52,241 nucleotides of DNA from Bacteroidales bacterium UBA1309 (GTDB taxonomy: Bacteria > Bacteroidota > Bacteroidia > Bacteroidales > Dysgonomonadaceae), in the NCBI GenBank assembly GCA_002307185.1, contig DBTT01000012.1, forward strand, positions 1 to 52,241, written 5' to 3'. A program made the position numbers and the translations under genes. How positions within the stretch are numbered: position 1 is the first letter of the stretch; each line of letters starts with the position of its first letter. The notes beneath the pieces are model-generated. The model searched no databases, was not told where the DNA came from, and saw nothing but the letters and a program-made list of their open reading frames with translations. Below, piece after piece: positions 1-8,157 of this stretch.

Positions 1-65
1 AGTTCATCGGTGCTTTTTTTTAGTGATTTTTCGACGATAAATTAGTCGCTAACAATTATATTCTT

Positions 66-73
66 TACTTTTG
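66..73 (+). promoter_or_regulatory. Putative Bacteroidota -7 promoter element
   Basis: TACTTTTG fits the Bacteroidota -7 consensus TAnnTTTG. No good -33 TTG is visible at the right distance. Transcription would begin near position 78. That favours the ATG at 101 over the in-frame TTG at 71 as start of the next gene. Confidence 0.4.
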
Positions 74-100
74 GGTATTGTATATTTAAACTTAATCTCC

Positions 101-391
101 ATGAATAACTTGATTGAATTAAAATTTGATTCGCCAGCTCACGGCGGTTTCTATATCTTCGAGGAAGGAAGACAATTAGCAGAACTAGAATTTTCGATGA
201 ATGGTAAGACCATAACGGCTTATCATACTGGTGTTCGGGCTGAATTGGAAGGGCAGGGAATAGCTGGAAGGTTGTTTAATGCCTTGGTGTCTTATGCGAG
301 GGATAATGAATACAAGATTGTTCCGACTTGTTCTTATATACTGGCAAAATTCTCTAAGAATCACGAAGAGTTTGCCGATGTGTGGGAGTGA
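101..391 (+). CDS. Small GNAT-family N-acetyltransferase (YjdJ/NATD1-like)
   Basis: A protein of 96 residues that belongs to the short GNAT group COG2388 (human NATD1, bacterial YjdJ). The fold binds acetyl-CoA; the acceptor substrate of these single-domain proteins is not established. Visible family signatures are the HTGV strand, the pyrophosphate-binding segment EGQGIAGRLF and the C-terminal IVPTCSYI...F motif typical of this subgroup. The reading frame extends upstream to a TTG at 71, but the ATG at 101 aligns with the usual N-terminus and lies about 23 nt after a -7-like box. It stands alone, with rsgA convergent downstream. Confidence 0.8.
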   Translation: MNNLIELKFDSPAHGGFYIFEEGRQLAELEFSMNGKTITAYHTGVRAELEGQGIAGRLFNALVSYARDNEYKIVPTCSYILAKFSKNHEEFADVWE

Positions 392-397
392 TAGAAA

Positions 398-527
398 GAA
401 GCTGCCTCAAAAGGAACACTAATTGCGAAAAGTTTATCTTGGATAAATATTTCTCTGTATAGTAATTTTTTCACGCAGAGCTCTTAAATGTTTCTTTGCG
501 ATCCTAGCATTCATTGCCTTCTGCGTG
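398..527. repeat. Intergenic repeat remnants (IS-end-like 17-mer and TTTGCG-type hairpin)
   Basis: The gene-free stretch 392-632 holds two repeat-like pieces. The 17-mer at 398-414 (GAAGCTGCCTCAAAAGG) matches 14 of 17 bases with 43343-43359 and resembles the GAGGCTGTCTCAAAA ends seen on some Bacteroidota insertion sequences (from memory). At 472-479 and 520-527, CACGCAGA and TCTGCGTG form 8-bp inverted arms around a TTTGCGATCCTAGC core, like dispersed intergenic repeats common in this phylum. No transposase reading frame is present. Confidence 0.4.
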
Positions 528-632
528 GAATTACAATTTCATTATTCCCATTTATGGAACTTCACGTTCAAATAATGGGTGGTGATATGCGGAATTTGCA
601 TTCAAATATACTTCAGAAACACTTCCGTGTCA

Positions 633-1562
633 TTAGCGATATTTCTCTTCTATGTCGTCTTGCAGCATGCTCAGGTAAGAAGCATAGCGGCTTTCACTGA
701 TATGATGTTCTTCCACCGCTTGTCTCACAGCACATCCCGGTTCTTGGAGATGCAGGCAGTTGTGAAACCGGCAATTTTGTGCATATTTGAAAAGGTCAGG
801 GAAGAAATGATAGATTTCTTCTCTCTCCATGTCAATAGTCCCGAACCCTTTTATTCCTGGAGTATCAATAATGTATCCACCTTCGGGCAGTTCAATCATC
901 TCGGAAAAAGTGGTTGTGTGCATCCCTTTGTTGTGGGAAGACGAAATAGCGCCTGTTTTCAGATCTGCTTCGGGCACGAGCAGGTTGATGAGTGTGGACT
1001 TGCCAACGCCTGAATTTCCTGATAAAAGAGTGATCTGGTCTTTCAGTAACTCCCTCAGTTTATCAATACCTTCATTGGTTCGAGCAGAAATTTTCAAACA
1101 GGGATATCCGATTTGTTGATAAAGCGCAACCAGTGCGTCCACATAGTCCAACGTTTCGGCATCGTAGGCATCCACCTTGTTGATGACGATGGTTGCAGGC
1201 ACGCGATAGGCTTCTGCCGAGGCGAGGAAGCGGTCGATGAATGTGGTGGATGTGGTGGGATAGTTGGCTGTCACAATCAGTAGCACGCGGTCGAGATTGG
1301 CTGCAATGATGTGTGATTGCTTTGATAGATTGGATGAGCGGCGGATGATGTAGTTTTTACGGTTTTCGATTTCCGTGATAAAAGCCGCTGTGCCTTCGTT
1401 GTTGAGCAAAATCTTTACACGATCGCCCACCGTGACAGGATTGGTGCTTCGAATGCCTTTCAATCGAAAATTACCTTTTACTTTGCATTCGATTTCTGAG
1501 TCATCTGTTTTCACCAGATACCAACTCCCTGTGTTTTTAATCACTAAACCGTTCTTCTCCAT
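633..1562 (-). CDS. rsgA: Ribosome small subunit-dependent GTPase RsgA
   Basis: RsgA (YjeQ/YloQ) is a circularly permuted GTPase that helps mature the 30S subunit and responds to (p)ppGpp. The order of motifs shows the permutation: an N-terminal OB-fold (about residues 1-75), then G4 NKVD, then the P-loop GNSGVGKS, then G3 DTPG. A C-terminal zinc knuckle follows, with CRFHNC and a further Cys. Length is 309 residues, normal for the family. The frame is open 15 codons further upstream, but the Met at 1562 gives the usual start (MEKNGLVIKN). It is the third gene of a likely pyrH-frr-rsgA run, 88 nt after frr. Confidence 0.95.
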   Translation of the reverse strand: MEKNGLVIKNTGSWYLVKTDDSEIECKVKGNFRLKGIRSTNPVTVGDRVKILLNNEGTAAFITEIENRKNYIIRRSSNLSKQSHIIAANLDRVLLIVTANYPTTSTTFIDRFLASAEAYRVPATIVINKVDAYDAETLDYVDALVALYQQIGYPCLKISARTNEGIDKLRELLKDQITLLSGNSGVGKSTLINLLVPEADLKTGAISSSHNKGMHTTTFSEMIELPEGGYIIDTPGIKGFGTIDMEREEIYHFFPDLFKYAQNCRFHNCLHLQEPGCAVRQAVEEHHISESRYASYLSMLQDDIEEKYR

Positions 1563-1650
1563 TTTGTTTTGCTTCGATACAAAATAGGAGAACATTTTCC
1601 GCCACAAATACGGGGAAAGTGTTCTCCCAAATCATATGCAATAGATTTTT

Positions 1651-2211
1651 TCAGACAGTCAGAATTTCTTTTTCTTTGGCTGCAAAAATTTCATCTACCC
1701 GTTTGATGAATTTGTCGTGAATTTTTTGGACTTCACCTTCGGCATCTTTTGCAAGATCTTCCGCCACGCCATCTTTCACCGATTTTTTGATCGCATCGAT
1801 AGCGTCACGGCGTGCATTGCGAACACTGATTTTCGCATCTTCAGCCTCTTGCTTGGATTGTTTTACGAGAGCCTTACGTCTATCTTCGGTTAAAGGGGGA
1901 ATTCCCAAACGAATGATCTCGCCGTTGTTTTCGGGAGTGATTCCTACTTCAGAATCAATAATTGCTTTTTCGATGTCTCTCAAGAGGCCTTTTTCCCATG
2001 GTTGGATGATAATTGTTTTGGCATCAGGGGTGTTGACGGAAGCCACGCTCGCAAGAGGAGTCAGCGAACCGTAATAATTTACACGAATGCCATCTAAAAT
2101 CTTAGGGTTGGCTTTTCCTGCACGGATATGAGCCAACGATTCTTCAAGAAATTCTACCGCCGACTGCATTTTGTCGGAAGCATTTTTTTTGATTTTACTT
2201 AAATCTTCCAT
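1651..2211 (-). CDS. frr: Ribosome recycling factor
   Basis: RRF acts with EF-G to split the post-termination ribosome. The 186-residue length matches the family norm of about 185. The long coiled-coil domain I (about residues 1-30 and 105-186) is visible as heptad-rich charged sequence with the hallmark VRNARRDA. Domain II, about residues 31-104, contains VNYYGSLTPL and the conserved IIQPW. The gene lies 47 nt after pyrH on the same strand, the common pyrH-frr arrangement, so co-transcription from the pyrH promoter is likely. Confidence 0.97.
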   Translation of the reverse strand: MEDLSKIKKNASDKMQSAVEFLEESLAHIRAGKANPKILDGIRVNYYGSLTPLASVASVNTPDAKTIIIQPWEKGLLRDIEKAIIDSEVGITPENNGEIIRLGIPPLTEDRRKALVKQSKQEAEDAKISVRNARRDAIDAIKKSVKDGVAEDLAKDAEGEVQKIHDKFIKRVDEIFAAKEKEILTV

Positions 2212-2258
2212 TCTGAGTTTGAAAATTAAAATATACTGATTGTTTATTATTTTCCTTC

Positions 2259-2969
2259 TTAAACGTGGACATAGGTTCCGATAGCTTCGCCGCTTATTAC
2301 CTTTTTTAGATTGCCCGGAGTGTCCATGTCAAATACAATTATCGGCAGGTTGTTTTCCTTGCACATGGTGGTGGCCGTCAGATCCATCACTTTGAGGCCC
2401 CGGTTGTATATTTCGTCGAATGAAATGGTCTCGAACTTCACCGCATCTGGATTTTTTTCCGGGTCGGAATCATAGATACCGTCCACGCGGGTTCCTTTTA
2501 GCATCACATCGGCTTCTACTTCTATTCCGCGGAGGGAAGAACCTGTGTCTGTGGTGAAGAAAGGGTTGCCTGTTCCTGCCGAAAGAATTGCCACTTCGTC
2601 ATTTTCCATAGCCTCGATGGCTTTCCATTTGGAATAAAACTCTCCGATGGGCTCCATCCGAATAGCTGTAAGCACGCGGGCTTTTTGTCCAATAGAAACA
2701 AGTGCGGAGCTTAAAGCCAAGCTATTGATGACGGTCGCCAGCATTCCCATTTGGTCTCCTTTGACGCGGTCGAAGCCTTTGTTGGCACCCGAAAGTCCCC
2801 TGAAAATATTCCCACCACCAATGACAATCGCAATTTGAATTCCCAAATCTGCAATGTCTTTTATTTGTTGCGCATATTCGGACAATCGAACTTCGTCGAT
2901 TCCCGATTGTTTGTTGCCCATCAGCGATTCGCCGCTGAGCTTCAAGAGGATTCTTTTGAATTTAGCCAT
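2259..2969 (-). CDS. pyrH: UMP kinase
   Basis: PyrH phosphorylates UMP to UDP in pyrimidine nucleotide synthesis. It is a hexameric amino-acid-kinase-fold enzyme unrelated to eukaryotic UMP/CMP kinases. The N-terminal ILLKLSGESL phosphate-binding segment, IGGGNIFRG and the LTATTMCKEN segment near residue 200 are diagnostic. The protein is 236 residues. The frame is open to 3011, but a strong promoter at 3009-3039 puts transcription start near 3004, downstream of that codon, so the ATG at 2969 (MAKFKRILLK) is chosen. Confidence 0.96.
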   Translation of the reverse strand: MAKFKRILLKLSGESLMGNKQSGIDEVRLSEYAQQIKDIADLGIQIAIVIGGGNIFRGLSGANKGFDRVKGDQMGMLATVINSLALSSALVSIGQKARVLTAIRMEPIGEFYSKWKAIEAMENDEVAILSAGTGNPFFTTDTGSSLRGIEVEADVMLKGTRVDGIYDSDPEKNPDAVKFETISFDEIYNRGLKVMDLTATTMCKENNLPIIVFDMDTPGNLKKVISGEAIGTYVHV

Positions 2970-3008
2970 TGGGTATTGAATAGAAATTTTAATTTTGTTT
3001 TCGAACAA

Positions 3009-3039
3009 CAAATCTACTATATTTTTTGATATTATTCAA
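3009..3039 (-). promoter_or_regulatory. Bacteroidota-type promoter of pyrH
   Basis: Read on the minus strand, TTG (3039-3037), a 20-nt spacer and TAGATTTG (3016-3009) match the phylum consensus TTTG-N19-21-TAnnTTTG. The leader to the pyrH ATG would be about 35 nt. Confidence 0.6.
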
Positions 3040-3115
3040 GCTTATCTTGAAACCTTGTAACCCTGTGATTGTGTGATTCAGTGAACTTGGTCACTTGTTT
3101 TCTGGTTCATTCGCC

Positions 3116-3445
3116 TTAGTGTCGTGGTGCATAATAGATGACACACACGCCAAGAAGCACAATAAGAGCCCCGATAATGTCGTATTTGTCGGGGACAAAT
3201 TTGTCGAATAGCATTGCCCACAAGATAGACATTACCACGAAAATGCCGCCATAAGTGGCATACACCCGACCAAAATTCGCTGTTTGCCAAGTGGCTACAA
3301 TGCCATAGAATGCCAAAATGAGCCCTCCCAAAACGGCAAACCACCAGGGTTTATCGCATTTTAGTGATAGCCATATGAGGTAACCTCCGCCGATTTCGCA
3401 GATGCCGGCCAGAAAAAAAACAGCAAGGGATTGGAGGATATACAT
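3116..3445 (-). CDS. YnfA/UPF0060-family small membrane protein
   Basis: A protein of 109 residues with four predicted membrane helices (about 4-24, 32-52, 62-80 and 89-105), the length and layout of the YnfA (UPF0060) family. Signature pieces are EIGGGYLIW in helix 1 and ATYGGIFV in helix 3. YnfA is distantly related to small multidrug resistance pumps and has been linked to export in some enterobacteria, but its general role is unproven. It starts 24 nt after the RDD gene ends on the same strand and may be co-transcribed with it. Confidence 0.88.
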   Translation of the reverse strand: MYILQSLAVFFLAGICEIGGGYLIWLSLKCDKPWWFAVLGGLILAFYGIVATWQTANFGRVYATYGGIFVVMSILWAMLFDKFVPDKYDIIGALIVLLGVCVIYYAPRH

Positions 3446-3469
3446 TTGCGATAAATTTTAAAATTCAAA

Positions 3470-4204
3470 TTATAATTGAGAATGGTTTCCTGTATAATAA
3501 TTGTAGTCTTTCAAAAAGGTTGTAATCATCTGGGAATTGGTCACGAATGGATTTGTCGCATTCATAATCGAAAGAATCTTGTCCGCAATTTTTTGTAGGA
3601 GAATGGTGTTCTTGTTCTTCTCTGCCAATTCCATGTTTTCCTTTACAATCCGGATGTCGTTGTCAGAAAAAAGCATTATTTGGTTTCTTGCAAAACAGGG
3701 TTGGTAATTGTCTTGGATGTCCATCAGGATGGTATGGGACAGGTTGTATTTTGATTTTTCCGAAATCACGGCTGTGCCTGCCGCAAGGTCGCCCAAACGG
3801 CGGGTATGCTTGTTGAATACCATCGACAGGATGCCAGGGATGGGAGTGAGGTATATATCTACAATGGAAAAAATCCAACGGATGAAGTAATCCAGGAATC
3901 CGGATTGGTAGCCGTCTATTTTCACCACCTTGATTTTTAATAGCATTTTGCCAAATGTACGTCCGTCAAGTAATGTTTCACAAACTAGGCTGTAGAACAC
4001 AAAAGGAAGTATCAATAGAATGTATATCGCCGTTTTATAATTGTATGCTTCGGCTAGAATGTTATCGAAAAGAAAAAAAATCAATATCATGTAGGCGATT
4101 CTAATCAATAAATCGGCAAGAAAAGCCAGCATTCGTTCCCCTACGGAAGCCGGAGTGAAAAATAATTGTATGTTTTGAGTCGTATTTATATGTAAATTTG
4201 ACAT
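3470..4204 (-). CDS. RDD-family membrane protein
   Basis: A protein of 244 residues with an RDD domain. The family is named for its Arg-Asp-Asp residues; here the helix 1 region reads VGERMLAFLADLLIR and a later FNKHTRRLGDLAAG segment is characteristic. Three hydrophobic segments lie at about 30-50, 60-80 and 105-135. The C-terminal ~90 residues are soluble and charged. The frame is open far upstream, but the ATG at 4204 begins a normal N-terminus and avoids overlap with the divergent SpoIIM gene. RDD genes commonly sit beside SpoIIM/MoxR/DUF58 operons in Bacteroidota, as here. Role unknown; transport of small solutes has been suggested for some members. Confidence 0.85.
   Translation of the reverse strand: MSNLHINTTQNIQLFFTPASVGERMLAFLADLLIRIAYMILIFFLFDNILAEAYNYKTAIYILLILPFVFYSLVCETLLDGRTFGKMLLKIKVVKIDGYQSGFLDYFIRWIFSIVDIYLTPIPGILSMVFNKHTRRLGDLAAGTAVISEKSKYNLSHTILMDIQDNYQPCFARNQIMLFSDNDIRIVKENMELAEKNKNTILLQKIADKILSIMNATNPFVTNSQMITTFLKDYNYYTGNHSQL
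4193..4200 (+). promoter_or_regulatory. Putative -7 element for the SpoIIM-MoxR operon
   Basis: TAAATTTG fits TAnnTTTG and would start transcription near 4205, giving a leader of about 24 nt to the ATG at 4229. A TTTG at 4174-4177 is only 15 nt upstream, shorter than consensus. A second fit, TATATTTG at 4211-4218, lies too close to the start codon. The divergent RDD start is at 4204, so the two control regions overlap. Confidence 0.35.
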
Positions 4205-4228
4205 ATTTTTTATATTTGTAAACAGATT

Positions 4229-5224
4229 ATGAGAGAAATTGCATTTATAAAACAAAATAAGCAGAAATGGATAGAGCTGGAGGGACTTATCCAGGTGCAG
4301 GAGAACCGCAATCCGGACGAATTGGCCCAGGCTTATATCCGGTTGTTGAATGATTTGTCCTATAGTCAAACATATTACCCCAAAAGCAAAACCACAGAAT
4401 ACTTGAATAGCCTTGTTGCGCAAATATATAGAAAAATATACAAAACCAAGCGATTAGAGAGAAACAGATTGGCCAAGTTTTTTGCGGACGAAATTCCGCA
4501 ATTGGTCTATACCTACCGGAAAGAGTTGATTTTTGCTTTTGCCTTATTTTTGTTTTTTACTTTTGTCGGGGCTGTTTCGGCTGCTTACGACGACCGTTTT
4601 GTGAGGGTGATAATGGGAGACGACTACGTGAACCAAACATTGGAAAACATCAAAAACGGTGATCCGATGGCAGTATATAAATCGGCAGGTTCTATGGATA
4701 TGTTTATGGGCATCACATTTAACAACATTTGGGTTGCCATGCGGGCATATATGTATGGAATCACTGCAGGTGTGCTCACTTTTATGGTGTCGATGAGTAA
4801 TGGCATCATGCTTGGCTCGTTTCAATATTTTTGTTACGAACAAGGTGTTTTGCAGGAATCCCTTCGTGCGCTTTGGCTTCACGGTGGCATGGAAATTTTC
4901 AGTATTGTGATTGCAAGCATGTGTGGTTTCATTTTGGGGAATTCATGGTTGTTTCCGGGGACTTATTCGCGGAAGCATTCGTTCGTGATAGGAGCAAGGG
5001 ATAGCGCAAAAATCCTCATCAGCATTTTGCCTTTCTTTGTGATTGCTGGTTCGATAGAAGGTTTTGTTACCCGGTATTCCAACACAATGCCAGTCTGGCT
5101 GAATATTTTTATCATTGTGGTTACGCTCTCATTTATGTGTTTTTATTATTTGATCTATCCGTTTCTTAAACATAAAAAAGGTAGTTATGCCAAATTTCCA
5201 GCTTTACAAACAACGGAGATTTAA
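4229..5224 (+). CDS. SpoIIM-like stage II sporulation protein M family membrane protein
   Basis: A protein of 331 residues. A soluble, helical N-terminal part (about 1-95) is followed by five to six membrane helices (about 100-120, 165-200, 210-240, 275-295, 300-320). The central part with MFMGITFNNI, GILTAGVL-like sequence (ITAGVLTF) and HGGMEIFSI is typical of the SpoIIM/DUF95 family. In sporulating Firmicutes SpoIIM belongs to the engulfment machinery. This lineage does not sporulate, so a general envelope role is inferred. First gene of a six-gene operon; its 3' end overlaps the next gene by 38 nt. Confidence 0.87.
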   Translation: MREIAFIKQNKQKWIELEGLIQVQENRNPDELAQAYIRLLNDLSYSQTYYPKSKTTEYLNSLVAQIYRKIYKTKRLERNRLAKFFADEIPQLVYTYRKELIFAFALFLFFTFVGAVSAAYDDRFVRVIMGDDYVNQTLENIKNGDPMAVYKSAGSMDMFMGITFNNIWVAMRAYMYGITAGVLTFMVSMSNGIMLGSFQYFCYEQGVLQESLRALWLHGGMEIFSIVIASMCGFILGNSWLFPGTYSRKHSFVIGARDSAKILISILPFFVIAGSIEGFVTRYSNTMPVWLNIFIIVVTLSFMCFYYLIYPFLKHKKGSYAKFPALQTTEI

Positions 5225-6116
5225 TGATTTCCTGAATGATACTACACAGTTTTTCCGCCAGTTTGGGAAAGATTATTTCAAAAAATTCTTTCTTATTAAT
5301 GGAGGCATAATTTTACTCGTGTGCGTTCTCTTCTATTTTGCGATGAGGTACTTCCTTGTTAACTGGCCATTTGGAAAGCTACATCAAGATGTGGCTTCCG
5401 AAATTGGAGGAGGCTGGCTCTCGGTGGTTGTTTTAGTCTTGCTGGCTCTTGCGATTGGATTTACTTATACAGTATTCAGTTTTGGTTTGCCAAATGTTTA
5501 TTTTGATAATTTGGCTGGAAATGAAGCAAATGAAGAAATATCTCCGTCCCTTATTTTAAAAGGAATTGGAGATATCGCCGGAGACTTGCTTCTCTTCTTG
5601 GTTATTTCCATATTCACGTTTTTGCCAATCTACATATTATTGGCCATTGTGAGCAAATTTTTGATGCCTTTTGTTATCGGATATTTTATTTTGGTCCTGG
5701 GTGTTTGTTTTATATTGACGTGGTTCAATTTGTCGTTAATTATTTATCTAAGAGATTATTACTCGGGTTACTTTGAATCACTTGGTAATGCATGGAATAT
5801 GATAATCCGGAACTTTAGACACATTATAGGAGCAAATGCCGTTCTTTTTGTGATTCTCTATATTCTCCAAATGCTTGTTACTTTGCTTCCGACTCTCGTT
5901 GGAACCTTATTCTTTATTGCATCCGGTAGAAATTCGCTTTCTGATCATTTTCCTCCGCTTTTAGGTATGGTGTATATGTTGATTATTGTCTCTGCAAGTA
6001 TTTTGAATAATGTGTTTTTTGTACAGCAGTTTCTGATTTATTTTAGTTCAGTGGAAAAAATAGAAAATATTCAGGCAATCAGTGATTTAGATTCAATCGG
6101 AGAACATGAGGATTAG
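5187..6116 (+). CDS. Conserved multi-pass membrane protein of the SpoIIM/MoxR operon
   Basis: A protein of 309 residues with about six hydrophobic helices (near 36-58, 76-105, 135-158, 160-190, 215-245, 255-285) and a basic, aromatic N-terminus (MPNFQLYKQRRF). I do not recognise a named domain with confidence; it resembles the membrane proteins found second in Bacteroidota SpoIIM-DUF4129-DUF4350-MoxR-DUF58 operons. The ATG at 5187 lies inside the end of the SpoIIM gene and follows AAAAAAGG. The end overlaps the DUF4129 gene by 11 nt, so translation of the three is probably coupled. Confidence 0.8.
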   Translation: MPNFQLYKQRRFNDFLNDTTQFFRQFGKDYFKKFFLINGGIILLVCVLFYFAMRYFLVNWPFGKLHQDVASEIGGGWLSVVVLVLLALAIGFTYTVFSFGLPNVYFDNLAGNEANEEISPSLILKGIGDIAGDLLLFLVISIFTFLPIYILLAIVSKFLMPFVIGYFILVLGVCFILTWFNLSLIIYLRDYYSGYFESLGNAWNMIIRNFRHIIGANAVLFVILYILQMLVTLLPTLVGTLFFIASGRNSLSDHFPPLLGMVYMLIIVSASILNNVFFVQQFLIYFSSVEKIENIQAISDLDSIGEHED

Positions 6117-6924
6117 ACTGATATACTTATTTTTCGTTTGCCTGGTTCATGGAGTTGCAGTGGGTGAAAACATGCAAGACAGTGTTGTTCCTGCCAATAT
6201 TAAGGAAATAATGGCAACAGGCGTACATACCCCCTACCTGGAAAAAATGGACCAATTGCTGAAGGCAGTTCCATCAGATGCCTCGTGCCGTGATGTGAAA
6301 GGGGTTGATCCGACCTTTAAGAAAAAATACCTTCAAGATAGTGAATTTGATTATGGCAGGAAAGAAGGAGGAGGCTCTTTTTGGAAATCCTTGAAAAAAA
6401 CTATCGAGAAATTTCTCAGGGGGCTTTTTGGACTGAGCCCGGATATTTCGCCTAATTTTCTCCCGATTTTGATGAAAATTCTTAGCGGTCTTGTCATTCT
6501 CGTTGTGATCTATTTTGGGGTGCGGATATATCTTAACCACAAAGGGAAATGGTTTCTGGAAAATAAAAATAATACTCTTGAAATCGATGTGCACGATATG
6601 GAGCAATTGATTCAATTGGCCGATTTCGCTTCACTGATTGCAGGCGCCGAAAAAGAAAGCAATACCCGCTTGAGCATCCGTTATTATTATTTGTGGCTGC
6701 TTAAGAAATTGAAAGATGGCAGCATCATCGAATGGTTGCCTGACAAGACCAATTCGGACTATCTCTACGAAATAAAAAATGCGGATGTGAAAAATCAGTT
6801 CTCTCATCTTTCTTACCTCTACGAATATATATGGTATGGCGAATTTTCGATCAATGATCGGGAATACCAAGAGGCCAAAGCTGCTTTCGAAAACTTTTTG
6901 CGAAAGGAGGTGAGACGTGGGTAA
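6106..6924 (+). CDS. DUF4129 domain protein
   Basis: A protein of 272 residues with an N-terminal signal peptide or anchor (about 1-20), a periplasmic stretch, one membrane helix at about 120-145 (ILSGLVILVVIYFGVRIYL) and a C-terminal cytoplasmic region. That region carries the DUF4129 signature YYYLWLLKKL and a late YEYIWYGEF. DUF4129 proteins accompany transglutaminase/DUF3488 or MoxR/DUF58 genes and are thought to work in the envelope; no activity is known. It overlaps both the preceding and following genes by 8-11 nt. Confidence 0.85.
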   Translation: MRIRLIYLFFVCLVHGVAVGENMQDSVVPANIKEIMATGVHTPYLEKMDQLLKAVPSDASCRDVKGVDPTFKKKYLQDSEFDYGRKEGGGSFWKSLKKTIEKFLRGLFGLSPDISPNFLPILMKILSGLVILVVIYFGVRIYLNHKGKWFLENKNNTLEIDVHDMEQLIQLADFASLIAGAEKESNTRLSIRYYYLWLLKKLKDGSIIEWLPDKTNSDYLYEIKNADVKNQFSHLSYLYEYIWYGEFSINDREYQEAKAAFENFLRKEVRRG

Positions 6925-8122
6925 GGCTATGAAATTCTACCTGTTGGCGGTGGTTGCCGTGGTGTTAATCATCTTTCTGATCGACAGCATAAAGATAAAG
7001 CCAGTGGATTGGGAACAAAGGTATTCGCTCGATACTAAAAATCCTTACGACTTGTATGTGTTCAATGCCGAGATCAAAAACTTTGTCAACTCCCGAAAAA
7101 TTGAAAGGGAATGGTTGTCACCTTACGAGCACCTTGAAGACCAGGATCAGCAATCGAATTATTTGATAATAGATAAGAACATGCACGGCCTGAGCGATAC
7201 CATATTGCTTGAAGAGGTGGCCAAAGGAAGCAATTTATTTATAAGTAGCGAGAATATTTTTGCAGGTTTCATCGACACGTTGGGGGTAAAATACGCCAAC
7301 ATCGACCCGGACATGTTGCTCGACGAGCAGAAGACCAATTGCCTCACGCTTTCATTGACAAATAAGACCTGGGGACAGAAAAAATACAAGATGGAACCCG
7401 TGAACAATTCTTTTTCGTTTGTGGAAATGGATTCTGCCACAACCACTATCCTTGGCACACAAAAGAAATCCGATGGAAAAGTGTCTCCGAACTTCATCCG
7501 CGTGAAGTATGGCAAGGGGTATATTTACCTGCACAACCATCCGCAGGTTTTCACCAATATGGAACTGCTGGAGCAGAATGGTTCCACCGAATATGTTGCC
7601 AACCTATTGTCGTATCTACCCAAAGATCTGCCTTTGGTGTGGTTTGTAAACGGCCAAACCTCCAATTACGGCGCACCGGAAGAAAAAACGCCCCTGTCCA
7701 TCGTGTTTCAATATCCGGCACTCCGCATTGCCTGGTTGATCCTGATCTATGGGCTATTGCTGTTTGTGATTTTTCACATCAAGCGTCGCCAGCGGGTGAT
7801 TCCCGTTGTGCAACCGTTGCGGAACACCACCATTGAGTTTGTGCAAACCATTGGAAACCTCTATTTCCAGGAAGAGAGCGCAACGGAAATTGTGGATAAG
7901 AAAATCACCTATTTCTTGGACAAAATCCGAACCCGGTACTACCTCGATACCTCGAAGCTGGATGAACGCTTTGCCCTAAAATTGCAATTGAAATCGGGCA
8001 AAGATGCTCTCCTGATCGAGAAAATCATGAAACAGATTTACCAATTCAGAAGATTGAAATCGGCAGTCTCGGAGGATTTGGTAAAATTGAACGATTTAAT
8101 AGAAAAGTTTTGGGAGAAATAA
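6917..8122 (+). CDS. DUF4350 domain protein
   Basis: A protein of 401 residues. One membrane anchor sits at the N-terminus (about 6-24), a DUF4350 domain at about 40-220 and a second membrane helix at about 270-290 (IAWLILIYGLLLFVIF), followed by a basic cytoplasmic tail. DUF4350 resembles glutamine-amidotransferase-like/ABC auxiliary folds and is typical of MoxR operons; function unknown. The GTG at 6917 is preferred to the ATG at 6929 because AAGGAGG at 6903-6909 is 7 nt before the GTG. Such a strong Shine-Dalgarno is uncommon here, although these bases also encode the end of the previous protein. Confidence 0.85.
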   Translation: MGKAMKFYLLAVVAVVLIIFLIDSIKIKPVDWEQRYSLDTKNPYDLYVFNAEIKNFVNSRKIEREWLSPYEHLEDQDQQSNYLIIDKNMHGLSDTILLEEVAKGSNLFISSENIFAGFIDTLGVKYANIDPDMLLDEQKTNCLTLSLTNKTWGQKKYKMEPVNNSFSFVEMDSATTTILGTQKKSDGKVSPNFIRVKYGKGYIYLHNHPQVFTNMELLEQNGSTEYVANLLSYLPKDLPLVWFVNGQTSNYGAPEEKTPLSIVFQYPALRIAWLILIYGLLLFVIFHIKRRQRVIPVVQPLRNTTIEFVQTIGNLYFQEESATEIVDKKITYFLDKIRTRYYLDTSKLDERFALKLQLKSGKDALLIEKIMKQIYQFRRLKSAVSEDLVKLNDLIEKFWEK

Positions 8123-8157
8123 ATAACTTGTAATCAGTTGATGTAAAAAATAATAAT

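Noticed and set aside
4229..5224. Evidence of sporulation from a SpoIIM-family gene
   Set aside because: SpoIIM-like proteins are common in non-sporulating Bacteroidota beside MoxR/DUF58 genes; no other sporulation gene is present.
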